A stretch of 64,000 nucleotides of DNA from Tabrizicola sp. TH137 (GTDB lineage: Bacteria > Pseudomonadota > Alphaproteobacteria > Rhodobacterales > Rhodobacteraceae), in the NCBI RefSeq assembly GCF_002855575.1, contig NZ_PKRQ01000006.1, forward strand, positions 307,225 to 371,224, read 5' to 3'. Both the position numbers and the translations under genes were made by a program. Position 1 is the first letter of the stretch. The number at the start of each line of letters is the position of its first letter. Under the pieces are notes generated by a model. That model saw only the letters and a program-made list of their open reading frames with translations, had not been told where the DNA came from and did no database searches. This document shows positions 10,393-19,750 of this stretch, piece by piece.

Positions 10393-11520
10393 CTAGCGCC
10401 GCCGCAAGGCATCCCCCAGCGCAGGCAGCACCAGCCCGGCCGACAGCACCGCGCAGGCGGCAAAGCCCAGCCCGACCTCCACCCAGCCAAAACCCGCCGT
10501 CGCCAGAAACATCGCCATATAGGTGATCCCGGAATTCAACCCCAGCACCGCCCCCCGCCGCGCGGGGTCCAGCGCCGCCAGCCGCCCCACGATCAGGTTC
10601 AGGCCAAGGTGGTTGATCATCCCCCAGCTCAGGCACAGCGCCACCAGCGCCCAGGCGCTCCCCGCCACCGCCGCCAGCGCCAGATACTGCACCACCAGCA
10701 CGCCAAAGACCCAAGGCGCCACCCGGCGCGGCCCGAACCGGTCGATCCAGGGATCGCCGACCGAGGCCAACCCGAAGCCGATCCCATAGACCAGCGGCAC
10801 CGCCCCCGCCATCCAGACCGGCCAGCCCAGCCCGGCCTGCAAATGCGGCGCGACATAGGCATAAAGCCCGTAGAAGGCGGCCATATAGCCCCCCGCCACC
10901 CCCAGCGCCGCCCCGATCCCCGGCACCCGCAGCGCAGCCCAGGGCGATGCCCCCTGCGCCGCCCGCACCTCGCCCATCCGCGGCGACAGCGCCATCGCCA
11001 GCAGCACCAGCAGCCCCAGCGCCGCCAGCACCCCATGCACCGCCCGCCACCCCGCCACTTCCGCGATCAGCGCCGCCGCTGACGCGCCAAAGACCAAAGA
11101 CAGCGTCCAACCCATCAGCACCCGGCCCAGAAAGGTGCTCTCCCGCCCCTTCGGCGCGATCTCGGCGGCCAGCCCATAGGTCGCCGGCAGCGCCACCCCC
11201 GACCCCAGCCCCGCCACCGCCTGCGCCGCCCAGACCACGGGCAAGGACGGCGCAACCGCCGTCCCCACCATCCCCAGCACCAGCACGGCAAGGGCCAGAA
11301 ACAGCGCGCGTGACAGCCCGATCCGGTCCGCGAAAGGCGCGATCCCCACCGCCGCCACCGCCGTCCCCGCGCCAAAGAGCGAGGCCGCCACCAGCACCTC
11401 CTGCGCCGATGCCCCCCCGAATCCCCGCCCGATCTCCAGAGCAACGGGCGACAGTGCCAGCGAATTGGACCCGACAATCGTCACCGCCGCCATCAGCAGC
11501 GCAAGGGGCGACACGCTCAT
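10393..11520 (-). CDS. MFS transporter
   Basis: A 375-residue inner-membrane protein with about 12 hydrophobic helices. The N-terminal helix is VSPLALLMAAVTIVGSNSLA. The loop between helices 2 and 3 reads FADRIGLSRALFL, matching the MFS motif A pattern (G/A-D-R-x-G-R-R). Family members are proton-driven importers or exporters, often of drugs or sugars. The substrate is not evident. The start lies 4 bases after the stop of a GntR regulator gene read in the same direction, so the two form an operon and the regulator probably senses the transported compound or a metabolite. Confidence 0.88.
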   Translation of the reverse strand: MSVSPLALLMAAVTIVGSNSLALSPVALEIGRGFGGASAQEVLVAASLFGAGTAVAAVGIAPFADRIGLSRALFLALAVLVLGMVGTAVAPSLPVVWAAQAVAGLGSGVALPATYGLAAEIAPKGRESTFLGRVLMGWTLSLVFGASAAALIAEVAGWRAVHGVLAALGLLVLLAMALSPRMGEVRAAQGASPWAALRVPGIGAALGVAGGYMAAFYGLYAYVAPHLQAGLGWPVWMAGAVPLVYGIGFGLASVGDPWIDRFGPRRVAPWVFGVLVVQYLALAAVAGSAWALVALCLSWGMINHLGLNLIVGRLAALDPARRGAVLGLNSGITYMAMFLATAGFGWVEVGLGFAACAVLSAGLVLPALGDALRRR

Positions 11521-11524
11521 TCCG

Positions 11525-12175
11525 TCATCCCGCCAGATGCCGCAGCCCCTGCGTCACATCCGTCCGCACGGCCAGCCGCAGCCCCGGCTCATCCCCCGCC
11601 TTCAGCGCGGCCAGGATCATGCGGTGATGCTGCGGCGGCTCCTTCCGGCGCAGCTTGGAATAGAGCGCCCGCATCGTGGGCCCCAGTTGCAGCCAGACCG
11701 TCTCGCAGATGGCCAGCATCGCCGGGGCCTGCGCGCGCAGGTACAGCGTGCGGTGAAACTCCAGATTGGTGCGCACATAGGCCACCGCATCCTGCTTCAC
11801 CACGGCTTCCGCATTCAGCGCATTGATCGCCGCCAGCCGCTCGATCAGCGCGAAATGCGCCCGTGGCAACGCCCGCGCCGCCATCTCCGGCTCCAAAAGC
11901 GCCCGGATCGCCGCCAGTTCCTCGATCCGCTCCGGCGTCAGCTCCGGCGTCGAGATGCGCCCCGAGGAAGACAGCGTCAGCGCCCCCTCCGCCACCAGCC
12001 GCCGCACCGCCTCGCGCGCAGGCGTCATCGACACCCCGAACTGCTTGCCCAGGCCCCGCAGCGTCATCGCCTGACCGGGCGGCAATTCGCCATGCATCAC
12101 CTGCTGGCGCAGCGTCCGGTACAGCCGCTCATGCGCGGCGGCATTGGGGTCGGTCTGGCGCGGAACTATCGGCAT
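11525..12175 (-). CDS. GntR family (FCD subfamily) transcriptional regulator
   Basis: A 216-residue DNA-binding repressor of the FadR/FCD class. The N-terminal winged helix covers residues 15-80 (HERLYRTLRQQVMHGELPPG, then LGKQFGVSMTPAREAVRRLV). The C-terminal all-helical FCD ligand domain contains LLEPEMAARAL, the EFHRTLY metal-ligand segment and HHRMILAALKAGD. It heads the unit with the MFS gene and likely represses it until an organic-acid ligand binds. The ligand is unknown. Confidence 0.92.
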   Translation of the reverse strand: MPIVPRQTDPNAAAHERLYRTLRQQVMHGELPPGQAMTLRGLGKQFGVSMTPAREAVRRLVAEGALTLSSSGRISTPELTPERIEELAAIRALLEPEMAARALPRAHFALIERLAAINALNAEAVVKQDAVAYVRTNLEFHRTLYLRAQAPAMLAICETVWLQLGPTMRALYSKLRRKEPPQHHRMILAALKAGDEPGLRLAVRTDVTQGLRHLAG

Positions 12176-12208
12176 GGGGCACAGCCAAGCACCGCCATGG
12201 CGCGGAAA

Positions 12209-12895
12209 TCAATCCCCGAAACGAAAGCCATGCAGCGCCTGCCCCTCTGCATGCAGCCATTTCCGTTGCGCCTGCCAGCCGGGATAAAGCCGCTCCACCA
12301 CCGCCCAGAACCGATCCGAATGGTTCATCTCCACAAGATGCGCCACCTCATGCGCGGCCACGTAATCCAGCACCGCCGGCGGCGCCATCACCAGCCGCCA
12401 GGAATACATCAGCGCCCCGTCCGCCGCGCAAGACCCCCAGCGCGACCGCGTGTCCCGCAGGGTGACCCGCGTCACCTGCCGCCCGATCACCGCCGCATGA
12501 CGATCCGAGGCCGCCACCAGCCGATCCCGCGCCAGCGCCTTCAGAAAGGCCCCCGCCCGCACCCCCGCCTGCGCCGGATCGCCGGGAATGAGCAGCGCCT
12601 CACCCTCCACCCGCACGCCGCGCCCCGTGCCGGGAACCAGCCGCAGCAGCCGCCCCTCCACCGGAATCACCGATCCGATCCCCACGCCCTCGCGCCGCGG
12701 CATCCCGGCCAGCGTCTCGCGCAGCCACCCCTCCTGCGCCCGCGCAAAGGCCATCGCCTCCGCCTCCCGCGCGCGGGCGGGCAGCGACAGCGTCACCCGA
12801 CCATCCAGCCGCGACACGCGCAGCGAAAACCGCCGCGCACGGGCCGACCGTTTCAGCACAATCTCCACCGGCGGCGGTCCGGGCAGGATGGGCAT
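12209..12895 (-). CDS. YgjP/DUF45-type zinc metallopeptidase-like protein
   Basis: A 228-residue protein of the SprT-like/YgjP (M48-related) group. The zinc motif is AAHEVAHLVEMNHSDRFW, an HExxH with a downstream His. It is preceded by the family's DTRSRWGSCAADGALMYSWRL. The role in the cell is not established. The open frame extends 76 codons further upstream, but that extension overlaps the divergent 13074 gene's control region and does not look like protein. The start at MPILPGPPPVEIVLKRSARA fits the usual family N-terminus. Confidence 0.88.
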   Translation of the reverse strand: MPILPGPPPVEIVLKRSARARRFSLRVSRLDGRVTLSLPARAREAEAMAFARAQEGWLRETLAGMPRREGVGIGSVIPVEGRLLRLVPGTGRGVRVEGEALLIPGDPAQAGVRAGAFLKALARDRLVAASDRHAAVIGRQVTRVTLRDTRSRWGSCAADGALMYSWRLVMAPPAVLDYVAAHEVAHLVEMNHSDRFWAVVERLYPGWQAQRKWLHAEGQALHGFRFGD

Positions 12896-13073
12896 GCGGA
12901 ACCTCTTGATTTGCCCGCCAAGGATAGCCACTTGGACGTTGGCCGCAACGGCTGCAAAAGCCTTTGACACCCGCCCTGCGGTGTGGCAAGCGACCACGAC
13001 TCTGGACAACCCAGCCTGACCATCGGCGCGCCTGATTCCACGGGGATCGGGGCCGCCACAGAAGGGAACGACC

Positions 13074-13409
13074 ATGCCCAAGGAAGAATGGGGTACCAAG
13101 CGCATCTGCCCGACCACCGGCAAGCGCTTCTATGACCTGAACCGCAACCCGATCGTCTCGCCCTATACCGGCGAGGTGGTGGATATCGAATCCGCCCGCC
13201 GCAAGATGGCCGCCGCCGCGATCAGCCGCGTGATCCCGGAAAAGGATGACGACGTCCTGGTCGATGATCTGGAAGCCGATGACGAACTGCTCGAGGCCGG
13301 GGTCGCCGACGACACCGAACTCGACGACGATCTGCTCGAAGACGATGCCGATGACAACGTCTCGCTCGACGATCTGGCCGATGTGGCCGGCGACGAGGAG
13401 GAAGTCTGA
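13074..13409 (+). CDS. TIGR02300 family protein
   Basis: A 111-residue protein conserved across alphaproteobacteria under TIGR02300. It has the family start MPKEEWGTKRICPTTGKRFYD, which contains a single CP(T) zinc-ribbon-like half, then YDLNRNPIVSPYTGEVV. The C-terminal half is extremely acidic (Asp/Glu-rich, DDDLLEDDADDNV). The function is unknown. It sits alone, divergent from the metallopeptidase and upstream of tRNA-Ala. Confidence 0.93.
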   Translation: MPKEEWGTKRICPTTGKRFYDLNRNPIVSPYTGEVVDIESARRKMAAAAISRVIPEKDDDVLVDDLEADDELLEAGVADDTELDDDLLEDDADDNVSLDDLADVAGDEEEV

Positions 13410-13560
13410 ACCGCCATCCGGCGGGGGGCTGCGGTGCCCTGCAAAAGTCGGAAAGACCCCGCGTTTTTCCCCTTGCACGCCACCGCGCCCTCCACTAGAC
13501 AGCGGCCCAACAAGGCGGCGACGCCTTGCCCATCGAAGCGGCAACGCTTCGACCTCCGGT

Positions 13561-13636
<76 letters not shown>

Positions 13637-13660
13637 ACAAAAACAAGTGGTTCGCGAGAA

Positions 13661-13687
13661 AAAGGCCCGGTCTGATCCGGGCCTTTT
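13661..13687 (+). terminator. Intrinsic terminator after tRNA-Ala
   Basis: The stem AAAGGCCCGG/CCGGGCCTTT has the six-base loop TCTGAT and ends in TTTT. It lies 24 bases after the tRNA 3' end. Confidence 0.88.
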
Positions 13688-13693
13688 CGCTTT

Positions 13694-13803
13694 GGGGTAA
13701 CGCCAGGGGGAACAACGTCGCGGGGTAGCTTTACCCGGACGGGCCGCGACCCGGCTGCAATACCCGAGTCGTCATCGCAGGCGTTACCCCGGCCCGTTAC
13801 CCC
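13694..13803. repeat. Iterated GCGTTACCCC motifs beside tRNA-Ala
   Basis: GGGGTAACGC occurs at 13694-13703, and its reverse complement GCGTTACCCC at 13781-13790. CGTTACCCC recurs at 13795-13803. A related palindrome, GGGGTAACCCC, occurs at 14827-14837 on the far side of the next gene. Iterated short sites beside a tRNA are typical arm sites of integrase attachment regions. No integrase gene or second tRNA fragment is visible. Confidence 0.4.
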
Positions 13804-13892
13804 GTTGCCTCCCTGCGGGGATTCGGTGCTTCATCTGACTGCCAAGATGCAAAATATTTCGCGTCGCTGTAGGCTACTCACGAAGGACCTAA

Positions 13893-14624
13893 ATGCCATA
13901 CAAGCATCTGATTTTTCGAGTTTCTATGGAGATCGAAGGCATGAAGGGAAGCCTACAGCCCCTACTTGAGCGCGGGCATGAGGCAACGCTTAGCCCGCAA
14001 GACGACATCGTGGTTACCAATGTTCTCGCCCGAAGCCGCGACATACTTGATACGGCGATGGAAGCAGTCTGGCTTGCGCACAGGGACCTCGCCGCGCCCC
14101 GCCGCAGAAAAAGGAAATACAAGCCTTACTTTCCGATTTGGCTATCATCTGACGACTTTGAAGATGAACTCATTGACGCGCAGCTTGGCAACTTAGCAAT
14201 CACAAACAGAGCTGCTTACGAAGCTATTCGGTCGCGGCAGCCCTTCTTGAGGGAAGAAAACGACTGGCTCACGCACCTGCGCGACCACGCTAGGACCAGA
14301 CACAAAGGTTACGTTGACCTGAAAGCAAAGCTGCACATCATCCCTCGGAATGCGGTCCCAGAGGCAGACCGGGCCTCCGGTGGCGGTGAGGCTACGGATC
14401 AAGCAGGTCGAATTGATGGAGCGTCTGCCACACCGGAACAGGGTGCGGTCGCAAGGCCCTTCGCTGACTTCGGACTGCGCCTAGAACAGACAATCTCGAT
14501 AACCGATCGACACGGGGTTACGATCGCAAGAAATGCCGTCGAGTTCTGCGAGGAGTGCATTTCGAAGGTCGAGGAGACTTTTCACGAGGTTATGGCAACA
14601 CTGCCGAGCGAAGGAGGGGCATAA
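13893..14624 (+). CDS. Hypothetical protein, lower-GC accessory gene next to tRNA-Ala
   Basis: A 243-residue protein of no recognised family. Codon use is clearly less GC-rich than its neighbours. It is predicted soluble. Residues 68-80 are strongly basic (PRRRKRKYKPY), and the C-terminal third is rich in Glu (EFCEECISKVEETFHEVM). The middle contains LRDHARTRHKGYVDL, a His/Arg-rich stretch. It sits alone between the tRNA-Ala terminator and the tct operon, so it is probably cargo of a decayed integrative element. No ribosome binding site stands out, though GAAGGACCT precedes the ATG closely. Confidence 0.7.
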   Translation: MPYKHLIFRVSMEIEGMKGSLQPLLERGHEATLSPQDDIVVTNVLARSRDILDTAMEAVWLAHRDLAAPRRRKRKYKPYFPIWLSSDDFEDELIDAQLGNLAITNRAAYEAIRSRQPFLREENDWLTHLRDHARTRHKGYVDLKAKLHIIPRNAVPEADRASGGGEATDQAGRIDGASATPEQGAVARPFADFGLRLEQTISITDRHGVTIARNAVEFCEECISKVEETFHEVMATLPSEGGA

Positions 14625-14860
14625 AGCCCCTCGCCACTACCCTTATGGCCTAAACGGCTTCTTGTAATGCTAGCGGCCTCTGGCGGCCTGCGCGTCGTTG
14701 CGCCTTCTTCACGTCTTCCGGTCAGCATCCTCCTGCTGCCCAAAAGCTTAACGCCCCGTCGCGCCGCCGCGCGTGGCCACAGTTTGCTGCACAGAAAGCG
14801 GCACAGGACGGGACACAACCGATTTCGGGGTAACCCCTTGGCAGGCGGCAGAATTAACCA
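14625..14860. other. Gene-free right flank of the tRNA-Ala insertion
   Basis: No gene is supported here. The stretch holds three 12-base-spaced xxCACA hexamers (14788-14816) similar to those upstream of lpdA, and the palindrome GGGGTAACCCC. A short frame ending QFAAQKAAQDGTQPISG-stop at about 14782-14835 could be the last codons of a lost gene. Confidence 0.3.
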
Positions 14861-14875
14861 TGCCGGCGCACGCCC

Positions 14876-16393
14876 TCAATCCTCCGCCTGCCCCACCTGC
14901 GCCAGCACATCCCCCCGTCCCCGCGCCCGCAGGATCATCGGCAGGATCAAGGCCACCGCCGCCAGCGCCAGCAGCACCGCCGCGATGGGCGACTGCACCA
15001 AGGTCATCGGATCGCCCTGCGAGATCGACAGCGCCCGCCGCAACTGCTGTTCCGCCATCGGCCCGAGGATCAGCCCCACCACAACCGGTGCGATCGGATA
15101 GCCGTACAACCGCATCAGATAGCCCAGCGTCCCGAAAAGAACGAGCATGGTCAGCTCCACAGGCGACGGGTTCACCCCCAGCGTGCCCAGCGTGGCAAAG
15201 ACCAGGATACCCCCGTAAAGCCAGGGCTGCGGGATTTTCAGCAGCAGGATCCAGAACCGGATCAGCGGCAGATTCAGCACCAGAAGCATGACATTGGCCA
15301 CCAGAAGCGACGCGATCAGCCCCCAGACAAGGTCTGGCGCCGTGGCGAACAGGAGCGGCCCCGGCTGCAACCCGAACTGCTGGAACCCGGCCAGCATGAT
15401 CGCCGCCGTCGCCGTCGTCGGCAGGCCCAGCGTCAGCAACGGTACCAGCGTCCCGGCGGCTGCGGCATTGTTCGCGGCCTCCGGCCCCGCCACCCCCTCA
15501 ATCGCGCCTTTTCCGAATTCTTCCGGATGCTTAGTCAGGTTCCGCTCCGTCGCATAGGACAGGAAGGAGGCGATATCCGCCCCGCCCGCAGGCATCGACC
15601 CGATGGGAAAACCGATCCCCGTCCCCCGCAACCAGGCCTTCCAGGACCGCGACCAATCCTGCGCCGTCATCTTGACCCGCCCCTTGATCGCCAGCACGGC
15701 ACCGTCATTCCCCGGCCCCTGCGCCGCCACGAACAGCGCCTCGCCCAGCGCGAACATCGCCACCGCCAGCGTCGTCACCTCGATCCCGTCCAGCAGCTGC
15801 GGCACCCCGAAGGCCAGCCGCGTCTGCCCCGTCAACTGGTCGATCCCCACCATTGCCAGCGCCAAGCCGATGAAAAGAGACACCAATCCCTTGATCGCGC
15901 TTTCCCCGAAAGCGGCCGAGACGGTGACGAAGGCCAGCACCATCAGCGCGAAATACTCCCTCGGCCCGAAGACCAGCGCCAGCTTCACCACATGCGGCGC
16001 AAGGAAGGCCAGCAGCAGCGTCGCGATCAGCCCGGCCACGAAAGACCCGATGGCCGCTGTCGCCAGCGCAGGCCCGCCACGCCCGGCCCGCGCCATCTTG
16101 TTCCCTTCCAGCGCCGTGATGACCGATGCGCTTTCACCGGGCGTGTTCAGCAGGATCGACGTCGTCGATCCCCCATACATCCCCCCGTAATAGATCCCCG
16201 CGAACATGATCAGCGACCCGGCCGCATCCAGCCCATAGGTCACCGGCAAGAGCAGAGCCACGGTCAGCGCGGGCCCGATCCCGGGCAGCACGCCCACCGC
16301 CGTACCAAGCGTCACCCCGATCAGCGCATAAAGCAGCATGATCGGCTCGAACGCCGTCGCAAGCCCTTGCAGAAGAAAGGAAAACGTATCCAT
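14876..16393 (-). CDS. tctA: Tripartite tricarboxylate transporter, large permease TctA
   Basis: A 505-residue inner-membrane protein with 11-12 predicted helices, the channel subunit of a TTT-family sodium or proton symporter for di- or tricarboxylates. The family hallmark [18 protein letters not shown] lies at residues 70-88, and a second inverted-repeat copy of the fold contains [13 protein letters not shown]. It is the last gene of tctC-tctB-tctA, starting one base after tctB. Substrates in this family range from citrate to terephthalate, so the ligand cannot be assigned. Confidence 0.95.
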   Translation of the reverse strand: MDTFSFLLQGLATAFEPIMLLYALIGVTLGTAVGVLPGIGPALTVALLLPVTYGLDAAGSLIMFAGIYYGGMYGGSTTSILLNTPGESASVITALEGNKMARAGRGGPALATAAIGSFVAGLIATLLLAFLAPHVVKLALVFGPREYFALMVLAFVTVSAAFGESAIKGLVSLFIGLALAMVGIDQLTGQTRLAFGVPQLLDGIEVTTLAVAMFALGEALFVAAQGPGNDGAVLAIKGRVKMTAQDWSRSWKAWLRGTGIGFPIGSMPAGGADIASFLSYATERNLTKHPEEFGKGAIEGVAGPEAANNAAAAGTLVPLLTLGLPTTATAAIMLAGFQQFGLQPGPLLFATAPDLVWGLIASLLVANVMLLVLNLPLIRFWILLLKIPQPWLYGGILVFATLGTLGVNPSPVELTMLVLFGTLGYLMRLYGYPIAPVVVGLILGPMAEQQLRRALSISQGDPMTLVQSPIAAVLLALAAVALILPMILRARGRGDVLAQVGQAED

Positions 16394-16394
16394 C

Positions 16395-16883
16395 TCAGCG
16401 CCCGAAGATCGCCATCTCGATCGGTCCGGCCGGCAGGTTCAACTGCAACAGGACGTCGAAGACGGCATAGATGAAAAGACCCAGAACCAGCCCCGACGGG
16501 ATGGCGACATGGAACCGCCGCTCGCCGAAAGCCGCCGCCGCGCAGGTGAACAGGATCGTGGCCCCAAGGACGAAACCGATGCTGTGGATGCTGGCGACCA
16601 TCACCACCATCCCGCCCAGCAACCACAAAAGCGGGACTGGATGCTGCTTCGGCCGCTTCGGCCCCGGATTGCGCCACCCCTCGATCCCCGTCCCGATCCC
16701 CAGCAGGACAAGGACATAACCGATCAGCTTCGGCACATCTCCCGGCCCGACGCCGGAATAGCCCGCCTTGTCAGGTATCCGCGCACCATCCCAGATCAGC
16801 AACGCGCCAAGGCCGATCAGCGCCAGCGCGATGATGAACGCCGCCCCGTCGGGGCGGCGTCCGGATGCACCATTCGGTGTCAT
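16395..16883 (-). CDS. tctB: Tripartite tricarboxylate transporter, small permease TctB
   Basis: A 162-residue, four-helix membrane protein, the small subunit of the TTT transporter. The N-terminal helix is [18 protein letters not shown], followed by the [20 protein letters not shown] loop, which is typical of TctB. It overlaps tctC by four bases and is one base from tctA, so the three are translationally linked. Confidence 0.92.
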   Translation of the reverse strand: MTPNGASGRRPDGAAFIIALALIGLGALLIWDGARIPDKAGYSGVGPGDVPKLIGYVLVLLGIGTGIEGWRNPGPKRPKQHPVPLLWLLGGMVVMVASIHSIGFVLGATILFTCAAAAFGERRFHVAIPSGLVLGLFIYAVFDVLLQLNLPAGPIEMAIFGR

Positions 16884-17824
16884 TGCACCAGACCGATATC
16901 CTTGAGGATCGCGGTCGTGGCTTCGATCTCCTTGGCGAGTTGCGCCTCGAAGTCGGCCCCGGCGAGGTAGGTGTCGGCCCAGCCCTTGTCGGCCAGCGCC
17001 TTCTGCCAGCCCGCCGATTTCGCAAGCTTCTCGATATCGGCCGAAACCTGCGCCTTCTGCTCGTCGCTCAGGCCCGGCGCCGCGGCGACCATCCGCCAGT
17101 TCTGCACCACCACGTCATAGCCGGCCTCCGACAGCGTCGGCGCATCCACGCCCTCGATCCGTGCATCCGAAGACACGGCCAGAAGCCGCATCGTGCCCGC
17201 CTGCACCTGCGGCAGGAACTCGCCAAGGCCCGAGATGCCCGCCGTCACCTGATTGCCCAGGATTGCCGCCGTCGCCTCGCCACCGCCCGAGAAGGCGATA
17301 TAGTTGATCTTGGTCGGGTCCACGCCCGCCGCCTTGGCCAGAAGGCCCACGGTGATGTGGTCCACGCCGCCCGCAGACCCGCCGGCCCAGCTCACGGCGC
17401 CCGGATCGGCGGCCATCGCATCGACCAGACCCTTGATGTCCTGGATCGGCGAGGCGGCCGGAACCACGATCGCCACCGCCTCACCGGTCAGCCGCGCGAT
17501 GGGCGTGACATCGGCCAGCGACACGGGCGAGGCATTGGTCAGGATCGCGCCCACCATCACATAGCCACCGACGATCAGTTGCGACGGATCGCCCGACGCG
17601 CTCGCCACGAATTGCGCAAGGCCCACCGTGCCACCCGCGCCGGGGACGTTCGTCACCTGGACGCTGGACGAAATGCCTTCCGCCTGCATCACTTCCTGCA
17701 TGGTGCGCGCGGTGGAATCCCAGCCGCCGCCGGGGCTTGCCGGGGCCATGATGCTGTAATCATTGGCAAAGGCCGGCAGTGCCAGCGCAGCCGCAACCAT
17801 CGCGCCGAAAAGGGCGTGTTTCAT
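16880..17824 (-). CDS. tctC: Tripartite tricarboxylate transporter, periplasmic binding protein TctC
   Basis: A 314-residue Bug-family periplasmic solute receptor. The start is the ATG at 17824, preceded by GGAGGAAAG. The longer open frame upstream lacks any such site. A cleavable signal peptide ends at about residue 20 (ALALPAFA before NDYSIMAP). The family segments [16 protein letters not shown] and [14 protein letters not shown], which bind the carboxylate, are present. It delivers the substrate to TctAB. The TctDE-like regulators lie upstream, beyond one further binding-protein gene. Confidence 0.93.
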   Translation of the reverse strand: MKHALFGAMVAAALALPAFANDYSIMAPASPGGGWDSTARTMQEVMQAEGISSSVQVTNVPGAGGTVGLAQFVASASGDPSQLIVGGYVMVGAILTNASPVSLADVTPIARLTGEAVAIVVPAASPIQDIKGLVDAMAADPGAVSWAGGSAGGVDHITVGLLAKAAGVDPTKINYIAFSGGGEATAAILGNQVTAGISGLGEFLPQVQAGTMRLLAVSSDARIEGVDAPTLSEAGYDVVVQNWRMVAAAPGLSDEQKAQVSADIEKLAKSAGWQKALADKGWADTYLAGADFEAQLAKEIEATTAILKDIGLVQ

Positions 17825-17937
17825 GTGCTTTCCTCCCTTGTCCCGGATCATGTCCGGGATGATTCCCTTGGTGGGCACCTCCTCGTGCCTCCCGAGGATG
17901 AAGCAATCACAGAAACCTGTCATCAACCTGACACGGC
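17825..17937 (-). promoter_or_regulatory. tctC leader with hairpin and candidate promoter
   Basis: Read on the minus strand, this 113-base gap begins with GTGTCAGGTTGATGACAGG. TTGATG, a 17-base spacer and CTTCAT form a weak promoter. It then carries a perfect hairpin with arms TCCCGGA/TCCGGGA near 17838-17857, about 15 bases before the tctC ribosome binding site. The hairpin could terminate the upstream binding-protein transcript or modulate tctC translation. Confidence 0.35.
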
Positions 17938-18999
17938 CTATCGCCCCGTCAGCGCCTCTTCCCACCGCGCCAGCAGCCGCCGCCGCTTGGCCTGATCCAG
18001 ATAGACCAGCAGGCCGGGGCTCACCCCCACCGGCTGCAACTGCGCGCCCAGCACCGCCTGCATCATCCGCGCGCTGTTGCCATCCGACACTTCCAGCGAC
18101 ACCGCAGGCAGGCGCAGCTTGCGCGCCAGAACCTCCTGCCCCTCGCGGCTCATCAGGAACCCCAGAAAGGCTTCGCCCAGATCGGGGTTCCGTGCCGCCC
18201 TCGGCACCAGCGCGACGCGCGACACGACCACCGTGAAATCCTTCAGAAGCACCAAGCCAATCTCCGGTCGCTGCCGCGCCTGATCGGCGGCGTAGGACCC
18301 AAGGATGTTGTAGCCGATCTTCAACCGACCATCCGCCACCCGGTCGATGATGTCCTGACTGGTGGGAAAGACCTCCAGCCCCGCCCGCGCCATCGCGCCC
18401 ACCAGCGTCCAGATATCGGCAAAGCGTTCCTCGTCGCGGGCAAGGAACAGATAGCCCAGCGCCGACCGCGTGATGTCATAGGTCCCCACAGCGCCCCCGG
18501 CCCCCGCAGGCTGCGCCTTCAGCCAATCCATCAGCGCCAGCCGCGATTGCGGCGGGCCATCCGGAAAGCTGGGCCGGTGATAGACCAGCACCGCAGGCTC
18601 AAAGGTCAGGGCATAGGCCCGATCCTGCCATTGCGCCCAATCCGGCCAGTCCCGCGCCGCCTCGGGCCGCACGGCCAGGGCATAGCCGTCATTCGCAAGG
18701 CTCATCTGCAAATCCATGCCGGAGGAAAAGACGAAATCCGCCGTCACGCCCCCGCCATCCGTCTCGTCCCGCACGCGGTCTCGGATCTGGCCTGTCAGAA
18801 GGTCCTCATAGCGCACCGCCACATCCGGATACCGCGCCTGAAACGCCTCGATCATCGGCGCGGCAAGCCCCTCGTCCAGCGTGGAATAGATGGTCAACTC
18901 CCGTGCCGCCGCGCCTGACGGGGCCTGAAACAGGAACACTTCCCCCCGCGCGGGCCACGCGAAGGCCAGGGCCAAAAGGAACGGCAATATCCCCCTCAT
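17938..18999 (-). CDS. Extracellular solute-binding protein (iron/anion ABC-type)
   Basis: A 353-residue periplasmic binding protein of the Fe3+-type class. The signal peptide is MRGILPFLLALAFAWPARGE. The mature part starts ELTIYSTLDEGLAAPMIEAF and contains the ADFVFSSGMDLQMSL and YLFLARDEERFADIW segments. No permease or ATPase genes are adjacent. It is divergent, with a 76-base gap, from a response regulator gene and its kinase. In other proteobacteria such an orphan binding protein acts as a periplasmic sensor accessory for the kinase (compare UhpC/PgtC-like systems). That role is inferred from position. Confidence 0.82.
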   Translation of the reverse strand: MRGILPFLLALAFAWPARGEVFLFQAPSGAAARELTIYSTLDEGLAAPMIEAFQARYPDVAVRYEDLLTGQIRDRVRDETDGGGVTADFVFSSGMDLQMSLANDGYALAVRPEAARDWPDWAQWQDRAYALTFEPAVLVYHRPSFPDGPPQSRLALMDWLKAQPAGAGGAVGTYDITRSALGYLFLARDEERFADIWTLVGAMARAGLEVFPTSQDIIDRVADGRLKIGYNILGSYAADQARQRPEIGLVLLKDFTVVVSRVALVPRAARNPDLGEAFLGFLMSREGQEVLARKLRLPAVSLEVSDGNSARMMQAVLGAQLQPVGVSPGLLVYLDQAKRRRLLARWEEALTGR

Positions 19000-19075
19000 G
19001 TCGCACAGCTTGCCCCAACCCGCCCCGGTTCACAACGCCGCCATTCCCCCCTACTCTGCCGCGCCGGAGGACCCC

Positions 19076-19750
19076 ATGCGCATCATGCTTGTCGAGGATG
19101 ACCGCCCACTGGCCGAGGCGCTGACCACGCTTCTGGTCGCAGCGGGCTATGCCGTGGACACCGTCCATGACGGCGCCTCGGCCGAGGCGCTGGGGGCCGT
19201 GGAGCGCTTCGACCTCGTGATCCTCGACCTCAACCTGCCGGAAATGGACGGCCTCGCCGTCCTGCGCGCCATGCGCGCGCGGTCGGACGATGCCGCCGTG
19301 ATGATCCTGACAGCACGCGGCGCGCCCGAAGATCGGGTGCGCGGCCTGAACCTCGGCGCCGACGACTATCTCACCAAACCCTTCGACGTGGCGGAATTCG
19401 AGGCGCGGGTGCGGTCCCTCCTGCGCCGCCAGGCAGGGCTGCGGGCCTCCAGCCTCACCCTTGGCGAAGTGACCTTCGACCTTATCTCGCGCCGCTTCTT
19501 CACCCCCGACGGCGCCATCGACCTGCCCGCCCGCGAACTCGCGCTTCTGGAACTGCTCTTCACCCGCGCGGGCAAGGTGGTCAGCAAGGAAACCATCGTC
19601 CAGTCCCTGACCTCGCTCGATGACAGCCTGTCCGACAACGCCATCGAACAATATGTCTCGCGCCTGCGCCGCCGCCTTGCCCCGCATGGCGTGACGCTGC
19701 GCACTGCGCGCGGGATCGGCTACTATATCGACAAAGGCCCCGGCGCATGA
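19076..19750 (+). CDS. TctD-like response regulator (OmpR/PhoB family)
   Basis: A 224-residue two-component regulator. The receiver domain (residues 1-115) has acidic residues at Glu7-Asp9, phosphoacceptor Asp51 in LVILDLNLP, Thr79 in MILTARG and Lys101 in LTKPFD. The winged-helix output domain covers residues 125-220, ending GVTLRTARGIGYYI. The start at 19076 follows GGAGG. An in-frame start 26 codons upstream is unlikely. It overlaps the kinase gene by four bases. Probable targets are the divergent binding-protein gene and tctCBA. Confidence 0.93.
   Translation: MRIMLVEDDRPLAEALTTLLVAAGYAVDTVHDGASAEALGAVERFDLVILDLNLPEMDGLAVLRAMRARSDDAAVMILTARGAPEDRVRGLNLGADDYLTKPFDVAEFEARVRSLLRRQAGLRASSLTLGEVTFDLISRRFFTPDGAIDLPARELALLELLFTRAGKVVSKETIVQSLTSLDDSLSDNAIEQYVSRLRRRLAPHGVTLRTARGIGYYIDKGPGA

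Noticed and set aside
12896..13123. N-terminal extension of the YgjP-type metallopeptidase
   Set aside because: The extra 76 codons overlap the divergent TIGR02300 gene and are not protein-like.
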